Assembly (NCBI GenBank): GCA_004195715.1
Contig: PSPX01000011.1
Span: 1 to 64,000, forward strand
Reading direction: 5' to 3'
DNA: 64,000 nucleotides
Source of the DNA: Methanobacteriota archaeon
Lineage (GTDB): Archaea; Thermoplasmatota; Poseidoniia; Poseidoniales; Thalassarchaeaceae
In this document: piece after piece, positions 9,776 through 19,036 of the stretch
Layout of the letters: the number at the start of each line of letters is the position of its first letter
How positions within the stretch are numbered: position 1 is the first letter of the stretch
Program-made: the position numbers and the translations under genes
The notes under the pieces: model-generated
The model's input: the letters and a program-made list of their open reading frames with translations, nothing else
Told to the model about the DNA's origin: nothing
Database searches by the model: none

Positions 9776-10507
9776 CTACAGTAAATCCGCCAATTCGTCC
9801 TGGATGAACTGGACTGCCTCGAGGATCTCGCTCTTGGCGCGGGCGCCGGTAATCACCATCTTGCCGCTGCCGAATATCAGGCAGACGACCTTGGGGTAAT
9901 CGAGTCTGTAGATCAGCCCTGGGAACTGTTCGGGCTCGTACTCGACCTTGTCAAACGGCAGGTGGAAGGTGAGATTGTTCAGATTCAACTTGCGTGGAAG
10001 CGCAGCCAAAGGCTCGCCCTCGCGGATGCCGCGGATGCGAGGATCCTCGTCGTCGCTACCCATGGCCTTTACCTCCGCGTCGGTGGCTGCGCGAATACCG
10101 CCGTCGGCAGTGTCGATAACGCGGGTATTATTGTCGTCCATCCGAGCCATGCCGCCGTAGTCCTCGGGATAGAACAGAGAGTAGGTGGCGACCATGTTCT
10201 GGACCTCGATTTCGACATCCTTGAGATCCCATGTTTCTATCCCTGCAGCACGCAGGTCTTTCGTCATCATCTCGATTCCAACCTCGATGTTGTTCTGGTT
10301 CTTACCGCCAGTGCAAACCGCGCGTCCGGACCGGAACATTAGGATGGCGAGTTTTGGGTCCTTGACCCTGTAGACGACGCCCGGAAATTGCTCGGGCTCG
10401 TACTCGCAGTTCAGTTGGATGGCTATGTCAGGTAGGTCGAGTTCCTCCGCCACTCTGGTGGAGGCGACCACGTTTACGACAGTCAGTCGCTCTTCATCGC
10501 TAAGCAT
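9776..10507 (-). CDS. tbp: TATA-box binding protein with insertion in repeat 2
   Basis: Two TBP repeats: EYEPEQFPGVVYRVKDPKLAILMFRSGRAVCTGGK and EYEPEQFPGLIYRLDYPKVVCLIFGSGKMVITGAR. Confidence 0.97.
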   Translation of the reverse strand: MLSDEERLTVVNVVASTRVAEELDLPDIAIQLNCEYEPEQFPGVVYRVKDPKLAILMFRSGRAVCTGGKNQNNIEVGIEMMTKDLRAAGIETWDLKDVEIEVQNMVATYSLFYPEDYGGMARMDDNNTRVIDTADGGIRAATDAEVKAMGSDDEDPRIRGIREGEPLAALPRKLNLNNLTFHLPFDKVEYEPEQFPGLIYRLDYPKVVCLIFGSGKMVITGARAKSEILEAVQFIQDELADLL

Positions 10508-10528
10508 GGGCCGCGCAGTTATATGCTA

Positions 10529-10536
10529 CTTATAAA
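10529..10536 (-). promoter_or_regulatory. TATA box of tbp
   Basis: Minus-strand ATTGTTTATAAGTAGC about 22-29 nt upstream of the tbp start codon; spacing suggests a leaderless transcript. Confidence 0.6.
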
Positions 10537-10594
10537 CAATAGTTGCATCGAAATAACCGCAATTTCATCTCAATAGGCCGTTTTCGACCAAATT

Positions 10595-11566
10595 TCACAG
10601 TAAATGGACGCCGGATGCCCCAAATCTGGAGATTAGAGGCCTTCCACCGGCTATCTCGATGGCCTCTGCGACCCTTTGTGGCTCTCGTGCTAGGGCGACC
10701 ATGCAGCCCCCTCCTCCAGCGCCAGTCAGTTTGGCCCCCAGTGCGTGTGGCCCTACCGCTTCTACGAGGGCCTCGAGTGAGGGACTGCTCACTCCGAGCA
10801 AGCGTAGTTTCTGATGACACGCGTCCATAGCCATACCGACCGCTTCCAGGTTTCCGGCTGAAAGCGCAGTGAGTCCGGCTCGTGTTATCCTAGCTATTGC
10901 GTCCATCTCCTTCTCCAACTGCGGCTCATCCTTGAGCCGTTGGGCCACTCCAGCCACCATCTTACCAGTCGGTGAAGCCTCTCCAGTGAAGCCAATTACC
11001 AGCCACGCCTCCTCCATATCAGAGGGCAGGTCGACAATGTTGACTGACCACTCCCTTTCGCCCTCCGGAGTTGTCAGGGTCGCATCGAAGACATGCCGAG
11101 TTCCCTCTATGTGTTCGCCCGAGACCACGACGCAACCTCCGAGAGCACTGGTGGCAGTGTCCGTCGGACTTGCGCGACCCTGTTGTGCCCGGGCTTCTGC
11201 CAAATGGCTCATGCGAGCCAGTCCGACCGGATCGATAGGCTCGCTTGGTTTGGTATGTGAGTGCAGTGCGGCCCCTATGGCATTTGAAAGGGCAGCCGAA
11301 GATCCCAATCCGGCGGCTGAGAACAGCCCGCTATTGACCTCCATCCTCAGTGAAGGTCCGTCGTATCTGAACACCTCGTCAAGGATGTGCGAGATGTGCG
11401 GGTGTCTGGCCGAATCGAATGGAAGCCCCTCGAGAGTCCATCTGTCGGACTCCTCGATGCTAACCTCGACCCCGCTGTCTATGGCAACTGCCACTGCGGG
11501 GTGACCGTAAACCACGGCATGCTCTCCAAACAGGATGCACTTGCCCGGTGCGAACGCCCTCGCCAT
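10595..11566 (-). CDS. mvk: Mevalonate kinase (GHMP family)
   Basis: ARAFAPGKCILFGEHAVVYGHPAVAVAI, SGLFSAAGLGSSAALSNAIGAAL, KLTGAGGGGCMVAL. Confidence 0.93.
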   Translation of the reverse strand: MARAFAPGKCILFGEHAVVYGHPAVAVAIDSGVEVSIEESDRWTLEGLPFDSARHPHISHILDEVFRYDGPSLRMEVNSGLFSAAGLGSSAALSNAIGAALHSHTKPSEPIDPVGLARMSHLAEARAQQGRASPTDTATSALGGCVVVSGEHIEGTRHVFDATLTTPEGEREWSVNIVDLPSDMEEAWLVIGFTGEASPTGKMVAGVAQRLKDEPQLEKEMDAIARITRAGLTALSAGNLEAVGMAMDACHQKLRLLGVSSPSLEALVEAVGPHALGAKLTGAGGGGCMVALAREPQRVAEAIEIAGGRPLISRFGASGVHLL

Positions 11567-11647
11567 GACCATAGGCCGGGTCATTGGACCATGAGTGTTG
11601 GCCTCGGCAGGCGGTTGTTTCAAGGACGTAGCGCCACCCGAGTGATT

Positions 11648-11666
11648 TGTCAGGCGTAGCCTGACA
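11648..11666. other. Hairpin, 8-bp stem / 3-nt loop (TGTCAGGC-GTA-GCCTGACA)
   Basis: Perfect inverted repeat 10 nt upstream of the start of the Fe-S gene at 11677. Confidence 0.9.
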
Positions 11667-11676
11667 GGAGATTAAG

Positions 11677-13707
11677 ATGGAGCATCCACTCCTACAGTCA
11701 TACGGTTCTCTGGATGGTTGGCACATACTGCTCGTCATCGGGGGTCTCTCTATCGGCTTCTTCGTCTATCAGGTGCAGAAGGCCACTCGGCTGGTAATGT
11801 TGGGTGCGCAGGACAACCGCTTCGACTCGTGGTTCACCAGAATCAGCGAGTTCACCACGGGCTGGCTGGGCCAAAAAAGGGTCCTGAGGGACCGCGTCGC
11901 CGGCAGCATGCACGTCCTGATGTTTTGGGGATTCTTGATGCTAGCCTCCGACATGTTTGACCTTGCTACTGCGAACGCCTTCTCGGACCACGTTCTCCCT
12001 GAGTTGCTGAACGGACCTTGGAATGGGATGGTCGAACTGGGCTACACCATGGCTTTGATTGGATGCGTCGCGGCTTTGATTCGCAGAGTTGCATTCACCC
12101 CTGAGAAACTGAAGGGCGAATCTCAGTTAGAGGGCAACGTCATCCTGTTCCTAATTTTCTCCATCACGGTCACATCGTTCGTGGTCGAATCCTTTCACAG
12201 CCCGTCCAGTACTTGGGAGCCAATTGGATACTGGGTCTCTGGCATGGGCATTGCCGACGGGACCATTGTATCCGCTTATTGGATCCACATGCTCTCTATC
12301 TGCGTGTTCTTCGTGCTGATTCCACTCTCCAAGCACATGCATCTGGTGATGGCCGTGCCAAACGTCTTCTTCCACGATGTCGAGCCGCCGGGCAAGATGC
12401 GACCACTCGCGGTCGGCGACGATGGCAAGGCGGTTCCGCTGGAGGACTTGGACATCGATTCCTTCGGAGTTAGCACTTACACACAGTACACCTGGAGGCA
12501 GTTGATAGACGGCTGGTCGTGCACCTCGTGTGCACGCTGTCAGGATGTCTGCCCGGCCTACGCCTCGGGCAAGGGACTCAATCCGATGAAAGTCATTCAC
12601 GACGTTCGCAACTACGCCAACGAACACGCGCCGCTGCTGCTGGCAGGAGAGCAGCCCGAGGAGACGATGATGCAGCGTATCACAGAGGAGGCAGTTTGGG
12701 CCTGCACCACTTGCAATGCCTGCGTTGATGTCTGCCCTCTCTACATCGAACATGTCCCCAAGCTCACGGACTTGCGTCGTAATGCGATGATGGAGACCAT
12801 GGAGTACCCCGAGACCCTCAATACGGCGATGGGCAACATCGAATCCGCATCGAATCCGTATGGCTTCGGCGCGCACGAGCGCGCCGAATGGGCCGCGGAC
12901 CTCGATGTCAAGATTGGCGAGCCCGCTGAGTACATCTACTTCGTTGGCTGCGCAGGGAGCTTCGACGAGCGTAATCAAAAGGTCGCGCGCTCAACGATAT
13001 CCCTGCTAAAGGAGGCGGGCCTCGATGTCGGCATCCTAGGTATGCAGGAGGGTTGCTCGGGAGACCCAGCCCGCAGAGCGGGTAACGAGTACCTGTTCCA
13101 GATGTTGGCCGAGACCAACATGATGACATTTCAGGAGCTGGGTGTCAAGCGCATAATCGCCTCTTGTCCGCATTGTTTCCACACTCTTGGCAAAGAGTAT
13201 GGCGATTACGGTGGTGACGAGCTTGAGGTATTCCACCACTCTGAGATCCTAGCTAAACTGCAGGATGAGGGCAAGCTGCCGCAGGTAGAGAAGAATGGCC
13301 GTAGCGTGACCTTCCACGACCCGTGCTACCTCGGTCGAATCGGAGGGGTAATCGATGAGCCCAGGGATGTCATTGGAGGCGTAGATGTGGAGGTCGAGAG
13401 GCACGGTCAGGACTCGTTCTGCTGTGGCGCGGGAGGCGCGCAAATGTGGATGGAGGAAGACGCCGACAAGCGAGTCAACGTGATTCGCGCCAAGGAGCTC
13501 TCTGAGACCGGCTGCGACACCGTCGCAGTAGGATGCCCGTTCTGCTCGATCATGATCAACGACGGCCTAGACGCAGTCGGGGCCGAGATGGAAGTGATGG
13601 ACGTGGCTGAGTTGCTTTGGGAACAGATCGTGGCTAGGGACGAGGAAATTCAGGAACTTATTGCTAGACCGCTGAAGAGCTTGCCGGGCAGTGACCATCA
13701 AAAGTAA
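11677..13707 (+). CDS. Membrane Fe-S oxidoreductase (HdrD/FadF-like; NarI-like TM domain, two 4Fe-4S, two CCG domains)
   Basis: CTSCARCQDVCP, CTTCNACVDVCP, HDPCYLGRIGG...CCGAGGAQMW...CPFC motifs; N-terminal TM helices. Confidence 0.88.
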   Translation: MEHPLLQSYGSLDGWHILLVIGGLSIGFFVYQVQKATRLVMLGAQDNRFDSWFTRISEFTTGWLGQKRVLRDRVAGSMHVLMFWGFLMLASDMFDLATANAFSDHVLPELLNGPWNGMVELGYTMALIGCVAALIRRVAFTPEKLKGESQLEGNVILFLIFSITVTSFVVESFHSPSSTWEPIGYWVSGMGIADGTIVSAYWIHMLSICVFFVLIPLSKHMHLVMAVPNVFFHDVEPPGKMRPLAVGDDGKAVPLEDLDIDSFGVSTYTQYTWRQLIDGWSCTSCARCQDVCPAYASGKGLNPMKVIHDVRNYANEHAPLLLAGEQPEETMMQRITEEAVWACTTCNACVDVCPLYIEHVPKLTDLRRNAMMETMEYPETLNTAMGNIESASNPYGFGAHERAEWAADLDVKIGEPAEYIYFVGCAGSFDERNQKVARSTISLLKEAGLDVGILGMQEGCSGDPARRAGNEYLFQMLAETNMMTFQELGVKRIIASCPHCFHTLGKEYGDYGGDELEVFHHSEILAKLQDEGKLPQVEKNGRSVTFHDPCYLGRIGGVIDEPRDVIGGVDVEVERHGQDSFCCGAGGAQMWMEEDADKRVNVIRAKELSETGCDTVAVGCPFCSIMINDGLDAVGAEMEVMDVAELLWEQIVARDEEIQELIARPLKSLPGSDHQK

Positions 13708-13726
13708 GAGCCAATGACGTGATAGA

Positions 13727-14128
13727 ATGAGCGACGAGTTCACTTTCTTCGGATTGACCGTGCCAAAACTAGCCAGAGCCGATGGCGGCTTTCTGGTTCT
13801 TTGGGGTATCGCTGCTTACTTCCTACAGAGTTCGGATCCCCCCTCCCTCACGGCGATGATTCCCGCTTTCCTAGGTGCTCCACTTCTGATACTCGGCATC
13901 TTAGCTGATAGGAATACGGCTAACCTACACCACTACATGCACGCAGCGATGGGCGTCGCTTTTCTGATGGTACTGGGGGGTGCTCGCATAATCACTGGGT
14001 GGAATGGAATGTCTAATCTGACACTAGCGTCTCACATCGTGCTCATAGCCACAGGTGTCTGTTTCATGACCGCTGGCATCAGGTCATTCAGACACGCTCG
14101 AAAACTTAGGGAAGCAGGAGGTGATTGA
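13727..14128 (+). CDS. Hypothetical membrane protein
   Basis: 133 aa, four hydrophobic segments. Confidence 0.6.
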   Translation: MSDEFTFFGLTVPKLARADGGFLVLWGIAAYFLQSSDPPSLTAMIPAFLGAPLLILGILADRNTANLHHYMHAAMGVAFLMVLGGARIITGWNGMSNLTLASHIVLIATGVCFMTAGIRSFRHARKLREAGGD

Positions 14129-14818
14129 GTGCGACCTGTCATCGGCATCACCTGCTTCATGCGTGAAACCGTTTACGGGAACTGGCACAGGCATGCAGCC
14201 ATCCTTCCATCGGCATATGTCTCGGCTATAGACAGGGTCGGTGGCACCCCGCTCATCATCCCACCAGCAGGTGACATGACCAAGATCCTCGACAGCATCG
14301 ACGGTTTGGTCGTCTCAGGTGGGCCGGATCTGTGTCCTGACAGTTATGGAGAAGATCCCGAGTCGATGACCGTAGAGTTCTATCCTGATCAGGATGCCAC
14401 TGAGATGAGCCTAATCCGAGAGGCCATGGCCAGAGACATGCCCTTCTTCGGCGTTTGCAGGGGCATGCAGATTCTCAGCGTTATGCACGGCGGAAGTTTG
14501 CACCAACACCTAGACTCGACCCCCGGTCACGAGGACCACGGAGGGTTCGACGGCGTCGAGACTGAGCACGGAGTTGCAGCGAAAGAAGGATCCTTGCTGG
14601 CGAGTCTTATGGGCACCTCGATCACAGTCAATTCGACACATCACCAAGGCGTGGCCGACGCAGGCGATCTGACGGTCACGGCGATAGCCGAGCACGACGG
14701 GCTGATTGAGGCGGTTGAGCATCAAGACTTGAGATTCTGCCTCGGTGTGCAGTGGCACCCCGAGCGCGCCGGTCATGACGTACTGTACTCTGCGCTGGTG
14801 CAAGCGGCGCGAGGTTGA
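14129..14818 (+). CDS. Gamma-glutamyl-gamma-aminobutyrate hydrolase family (peptidase C26)
   Basis: GLVVSGGPDLCP, FFGVCRGMQILSVMHGGSLHQ, VNSTHHQGV, GVQWHPE. Confidence 0.9.
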   Translation: MRPVIGITCFMRETVYGNWHRHAAILPSAYVSAIDRVGGTPLIIPPAGDMTKILDSIDGLVVSGGPDLCPDSYGEDPESMTVEFYPDQDATEMSLIREAMARDMPFFGVCRGMQILSVMHGGSLHQHLDSTPGHEDHGGFDGVETEHGVAAKEGSLLASLMGTSITVNSTHHQGVADAGDLTVTAIAEHDGLIEAVEHQDLRFCLGVQWHPERAGHDVLYSALVQAARG

Positions 14819-16236
14819 TGAAAGGTAAGCCGCGCAGCCCGGACAGAATGACGCTCAGAGTCTATGACACACGCTCGCGCGAGAAGCGCAAGCTGTCCAC
14901 TCTTGAGGCCGGCAAGGTGAGGATGTATGTCTGCGGTATCACGCCGTACTCCCCCAGCCACCTAGGGCATGCTCGTTGCTACCTCGCGTTCGACATGGTG
15001 CATCGCTGGCTGGAGGCGAGTGGGTACGATGTCGACTACGTGCAGAACTTCACTGACATTGACGACAAAATCCTCGACATCTCGAACTCGGAAGGTGTCG
15101 AGTACTCTGTGGTCGCCAACAGGAACATCGACGAGTACCTCGAGGTCATGGACGCGATGAATGTCCTGCGAGCCGACCACTATCCCAGAGTCACTGAGAC
15201 AATCCCTGAGATTATCGGCATGGTCTCAACTCTAGTGGACAAGGGCCATGCCTATGTCGGAGATGACGGGGTCTACTTTGAAATCGACACAGCCCCGGAG
15301 AAGTTCGGACAGTTGACCGGCCAGACCCTAGAGATGGTACGAGCTGGTGCAGGCGGGCGAGTCGAAGATACCGGCTCGGGAAAACGAGACCACCGCGACT
15401 TCGCACTCTGGAAACGAGTCAAGCCCAGCGAGCCCGCGTGGGACAGTCCATGGGGTGCTGGCAGACCAGGTTGGCACATTGAGTGCTCGGCTATGTCCCT
15501 CAAGCACTTCGGCGAGCAGTTCGACATCCACGGCGGCGGCCACGATCTACGCTTCCCTCACCATGAGGCGGAAATCTTCCAATCTGAGTGCTGCACTGGG
15601 AGCGAGCCAGTGGTAGGCTACTGGATGCACAACGGTTTCGTCAATGTAGACGGCGAGAAGATGAGCAAGAGCCTAGGTAACTTCTGGACCATTCGAGATG
15701 CCTTCGAGCACCACGCCCCCCTCGCACTGCGCTACGCACTGCTGAGCGTGCCCTACCGCAACCCGATTGACCTGACTCCCGAGTTCTTAGGTGATGCGAC
15801 CATTCACTACGACAGGCTCGTCGAGGCATACGGAACTTCACTAAGTTCAGACACTGAGTCTGATTCTGACCTATCAGGTGCTAGCGAGCGCTTCACCGCT
15901 GCAATGGATGACGACTTCAACACGCGAGCGGCGATAATAGAGGTCCAGGGAGTGGTGTCATCCTCAGCCGGCTCCGATGTGGCGGTCTGGCTGGAGAAGC
16001 ATGCCGGAAACATCCTCGGACTCCTTCCTTCATCTGATGAGGTCAGGTCAGGAATGGCTCAGGCAGATTCGGCTCGAGCCGAGGTCGCAGAGCGGGTTGA
16101 GTCATTACTGGCCGAACGTGAGGTGGCCCGTAAATCGAGTGACTGGGGGCGTGCTGATGAGATTCGTGACGAACTTGTTTCGATAGGCGTCCTCGTAGAG
16201 GACGGCCTAGACGGACCGACTTGGCGCTTGATCTAA
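14815..16236 (+). CDS. cysS: Cysteinyl-tRNA synthetase
   Basis: MYVCGITPYSPSHLGHAR, FTDIDDKI, WHIECSAMS, GEKMSKSLGNF (KMSKS). Confidence 0.97.
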   Translation: MMKGKPRSPDRMTLRVYDTRSREKRKLSTLEAGKVRMYVCGITPYSPSHLGHARCYLAFDMVHRWLEASGYDVDYVQNFTDIDDKILDISNSEGVEYSVVANRNIDEYLEVMDAMNVLRADHYPRVTETIPEIIGMVSTLVDKGHAYVGDDGVYFEIDTAPEKFGQLTGQTLEMVRAGAGGRVEDTGSGKRDHRDFALWKRVKPSEPAWDSPWGAGRPGWHIECSAMSLKHFGEQFDIHGGGHDLRFPHHEAEIFQSECCTGSEPVVGYWMHNGFVNVDGEKMSKSLGNFWTIRDAFEHHAPLALRYALLSVPYRNPIDLTPEFLGDATIHYDRLVEAYGTSLSSDTESDSDLSGASERFTAAMDDDFNTRAAIIEVQGVVSSSAGSDVAVWLEKHAGNILGLLPSSDEVRSGMAQADSARAEVAERVESLLAEREVARKSSDWGRADEIRDELVSIGVLVEDGLDGPTWRLI

Positions 16237-18936
16237 TCACTCTTCTTCAGAGACGAGTACAGAGGGTTCGCTGTTTACACGACTGCGAAGGTTGGAGTTG
16301 ACCACGCCTATCGAGCCAACTATCACTACGAGAACGGCGAAGATGACTACCCAATAGAAAGGACCATCCATCCATGATTCATCCTCTGGCTCAGGTTCCG
16401 GCTCAGGGGACGGACCATCATCCTCGGCATCGATGAACGACCACGCTGTCCGACAGGTCACCTCATCAGGATAACTACCTGCATCGGAGCACAGGTGAGC
16501 GGGTACGGCGATTGCCTCTGCCACCTCGAGGTTACAGAACGACCCTCCAGCTTCGATGCATTCGTCGGTTGGCTGCATCACTACCATGATGGCACCGCAC
16601 AGCAGGATCTTGCTGCTCGGAGTCGTAGGTACATTAGCCCCGGAGAGAGCCTCCTCAGTGGATTCGCACACCTCAAGGTGTATTCCCTCATCAATAGTAG
16701 TGGGGTGCGGAATGGTGCCTCCACGCGGTCCGTAGGTAGTCCACAGAACCGGTAACTCGGGTTCAGGTACTGGAGTCTGATTCTCTTCGCCTCCGCACAC
16801 AGTGGTGTCACTGCAGTCATAATCGTCGCAGTCAACGTAAGGGTCACCATCGTTGTCCACTCCATCGCTGCAAGTCGTTTCGGTGTCCTCCGAGCCGCCG
16901 CTGCTGGGAGGGGTGGTGTCAATCGGACCGGCTCCACCGACAGTGCCATCGATACGGTGTCCACCCTCGTCTAACTCTACGTCGTAGTAGTCCCCCCACA
17001 GGTCAATGGTCCGGCCGTTCTGGAATGTCAGGGAGTTGTTCAGGACATCGAAGTAGCGCTCATCGCCGAGTGTGAACAGGTACTCCAGCGGCACGCTAGC
17101 GCCTTGGTTGCATTCTTGAAGCGCAGTGAGCATTTCGGCGTAGGTCTGCTGCGCTTCCGGCACGCCGTCGTAGGTGATGTCGGTGGCTTTGGTGAAGCCG
17201 ACGCCCTCGATTATCTCCACTTCGTCGTCCATTGCCTGCATGATGTCGACGTCGCCGTAGATTGCCAGCCCGCCCACGACGACTAGGCGAACGTCAGGAT
17301 CTATTGCGTCGACAACGTTGCGGTACGGGTCAGAGCGGAAGGTGTCGAGCACGACTAGGTCGGCGGCCAACCCTTCTTGGATGCGGCCCGTATGTTCGGA
17401 CCAACCGATAGCATCGACGATGTTGGTGGTGATTGCTTGAACCAGTTCGTAATCGGTGAAGACATCGCCGAGGACGTTGTCATCCCACCAATCAGCGGTC
17501 TTCAACTCGTGCATCGAGCTCTTGGAGCCCGATGGCCCCCAGTCGGGCCCGATCATGATGTTCACACCCTCTGCCTTCGCAGTCGCGATGTCCGTGGTGT
17601 CGCCATAGAGTAGCAGGTTCGAGGTCGGCGACCAAGCCAAGCTCCCGCCCACGTCTCCAAGCGCTGAGAGTTCGGCCTGCGTCAGGCCGGTGCCGTGGAC
17701 AATGACGATCTCGCCGACGAGCAGGTCGTTGGCGACGAGGATGTCGAACTCGGCGCGACTCGACTCATCGACGCCCTCGGCGAGGTGTAGGAACCAAGCG
17801 TCGAGCTCGCCTGAGGAGTTACCGTCTTTGATGTGTTGACCGGAGTAATCCGACTCCAGCTCGGTGACCTTGGTGTGGATGTAGTCCTTGCCAAAATTGT
17901 AGAGTTCGATGTTGCGCGCGAGCATCGTTTCGAAGGTGTCGGTGGAGGATGTGCTGCTGCCCTGCAGCGCGGTGTTACCGCCGGCGACAGCTCGCAGTTC
18001 GGCGAATCTCATCGCGGATGAGTCGTATAGCGAGCACCCAATGTCCTTTGCATCACTATAGCCTGAGTAGGACTGCCATTGGTATCTGTTGTCCCATCCG
18101 TTTGTACCATGGTCCCAGAGTGGAATTAGGTTGTATTTTGCATGGTTGTGAGCATCTATGAATCCGGGATAGATTGTGCCACTGGTTGGAATCGACATGA
18201 CACCTGCTGCAGTTGCCGGCGCACCTTCCGCGGCACTCCAAACTGCTTCGATTATGCCGTCGCGAACCAGTACTCGCCCGTCTTCGATGACATCGCTCTC
18301 GGACACCATCGTCACCACACGCCCCTCAAGGACATACTCTCCGCTGTGGACATGATCCTGTGGAGGGTAGCAGTTGCCCTGTAGGTGGTTGGCGCCGCCC
18401 CATTCTTGGTCGTTGGAGCCTCCCGGGGTCGGACTGCCCTCAGACAGCTTGGCCCAGTTGCCACCGGAATCGTAGCCGTAGGGAACATCCCAATCAGAAT
18501 CCTCGGCCCCATAGCTCACCGAGTCCATCTCAGTCCCAGAGCCATCGAGCAGGCGAATTGTGTCCCCGTCCCAGAAATCGAACTCGATCCCCGTCCACGA
18601 CCGGTAGAAGGTGACGTAGGAACCCGCCTCAAGGATGGTGCCCCAGCCGATGCTGCATGCTGGCGAACCACCGTCGGCGATGTCGTCGAGCCACCACCCG
18701 CCAATATCTATTGCGTCGGAAGTGGGGTTGTGCAACTCTACGAACTGGTCGCTGTAGATTCCCATCGAACCGTCACCGTTCCAGTCCGTGCCGTTGTATT
18801 TCTCGTTGTTAGGAGAGACTAGAATTTCGTTGATGTAAATCGCATCGGTGGGCGCAGTCTGGGCAGATGCCACCATTACTGGGCCCAGACTTGTCATCAG
18901 CATCAGTAGGATTGCGGTCATGACAGATGCGCGCAT
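16237..18936 (-). CDS. Secreted lamin-tail domain + amidohydrolase protein with C-terminal TM anchor
   Basis: LTD-like IYINEILVSPNN...FVELHNPTSDAIDIGGWWLDD; amidohydrolase GTIYPGFIDAHNHAKYN, GWSEHTGRIQEGLAADLVVLD; CSDGVDNDGDPYVDCDDYDC motif; C-terminal hydrophobic helix. Confidence 0.85.
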   Translation of the reverse strand: MRASVMTAILLMLMTSLGPVMVASAQTAPTDAIYINEILVSPNNEKYNGTDWNGDGSMGIYSDQFVELHNPTSDAIDIGGWWLDDIADGGSPACSIGWGTILEAGSYVTFYRSWTGIEFDFWDGDTIRLLDGSGTEMDSVSYGAEDSDWDVPYGYDSGGNWAKLSEGSPTPGGSNDQEWGGANHLQGNCYPPQDHVHSGEYVLEGRVVTMVSESDVIEDGRVLVRDGIIEAVWSAAEGAPATAAGVMSIPTSGTIYPGFIDAHNHAKYNLIPLWDHGTNGWDNRYQWQSYSGYSDAKDIGCSLYDSSAMRFAELRAVAGGNTALQGSSTSSTDTFETMLARNIELYNFGKDYIHTKVTELESDYSGQHIKDGNSSGELDAWFLHLAEGVDESSRAEFDILVANDLLVGEIVIVHGTGLTQAELSALGDVGGSLAWSPTSNLLLYGDTTDIATAKAEGVNIMIGPDWGPSGSKSSMHELKTADWWDDNVLGDVFTDYELVQAITTNIVDAIGWSEHTGRIQEGLAADLVVLDTFRSDPYRNVVDAIDPDVRLVVVGGLAIYGDVDIMQAMDDEVEIIEGVGFTKATDITYDGVPEAQQTYAEMLTALQECNQGASVPLEYLFTLGDERYFDVLNNSLTFQNGRTIDLWGDYYDVELDEGGHRIDGTVGGAGPIDTTPPSSGGSEDTETTCSDGVDNDGDPYVDCDDYDCSDTTVCGGEENQTPVPEPELPVLWTTYGPRGGTIPHPTTIDEGIHLEVCESTEEALSGANVPTTPSSKILLCGAIMVVMQPTDECIEAGGSFCNLEVAEAIAVPAHLCSDAGSYPDEVTCRTAWSFIDAEDDGPSPEPEPEPEDESWMDGPFYWVVIFAVLVVIVGSIGVVNSNLRSRVNSEPSVLVSEEE

Positions 18937-18970
18937 GGCTCGCTAACGCCCCGCTTCAGGCTTTGAACCT

Positions 18971-18985
18971 CACCGCCTCGCGGTG
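18971..18985. other. Hairpin, 6-bp stem / 3-nt loop (CACCGC-CTC-GCGGTG)
   Basis: Perfect inverted repeat in the divergent spacer 18937-19036. Confidence 0.7.
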
Positions 18986-19036
18986 CAGAGCGCATCATGT
19001 GCGAAGTGCGAAATACGGCCATATCACGGGTCCACC

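Noticed and set aside
12151-12978. 275-aa minus-strand ORF inside the Fe-S oxidoreductase
   Set aside because: Antisense shadow ORF; the plus strand has strong cysteine motifs.
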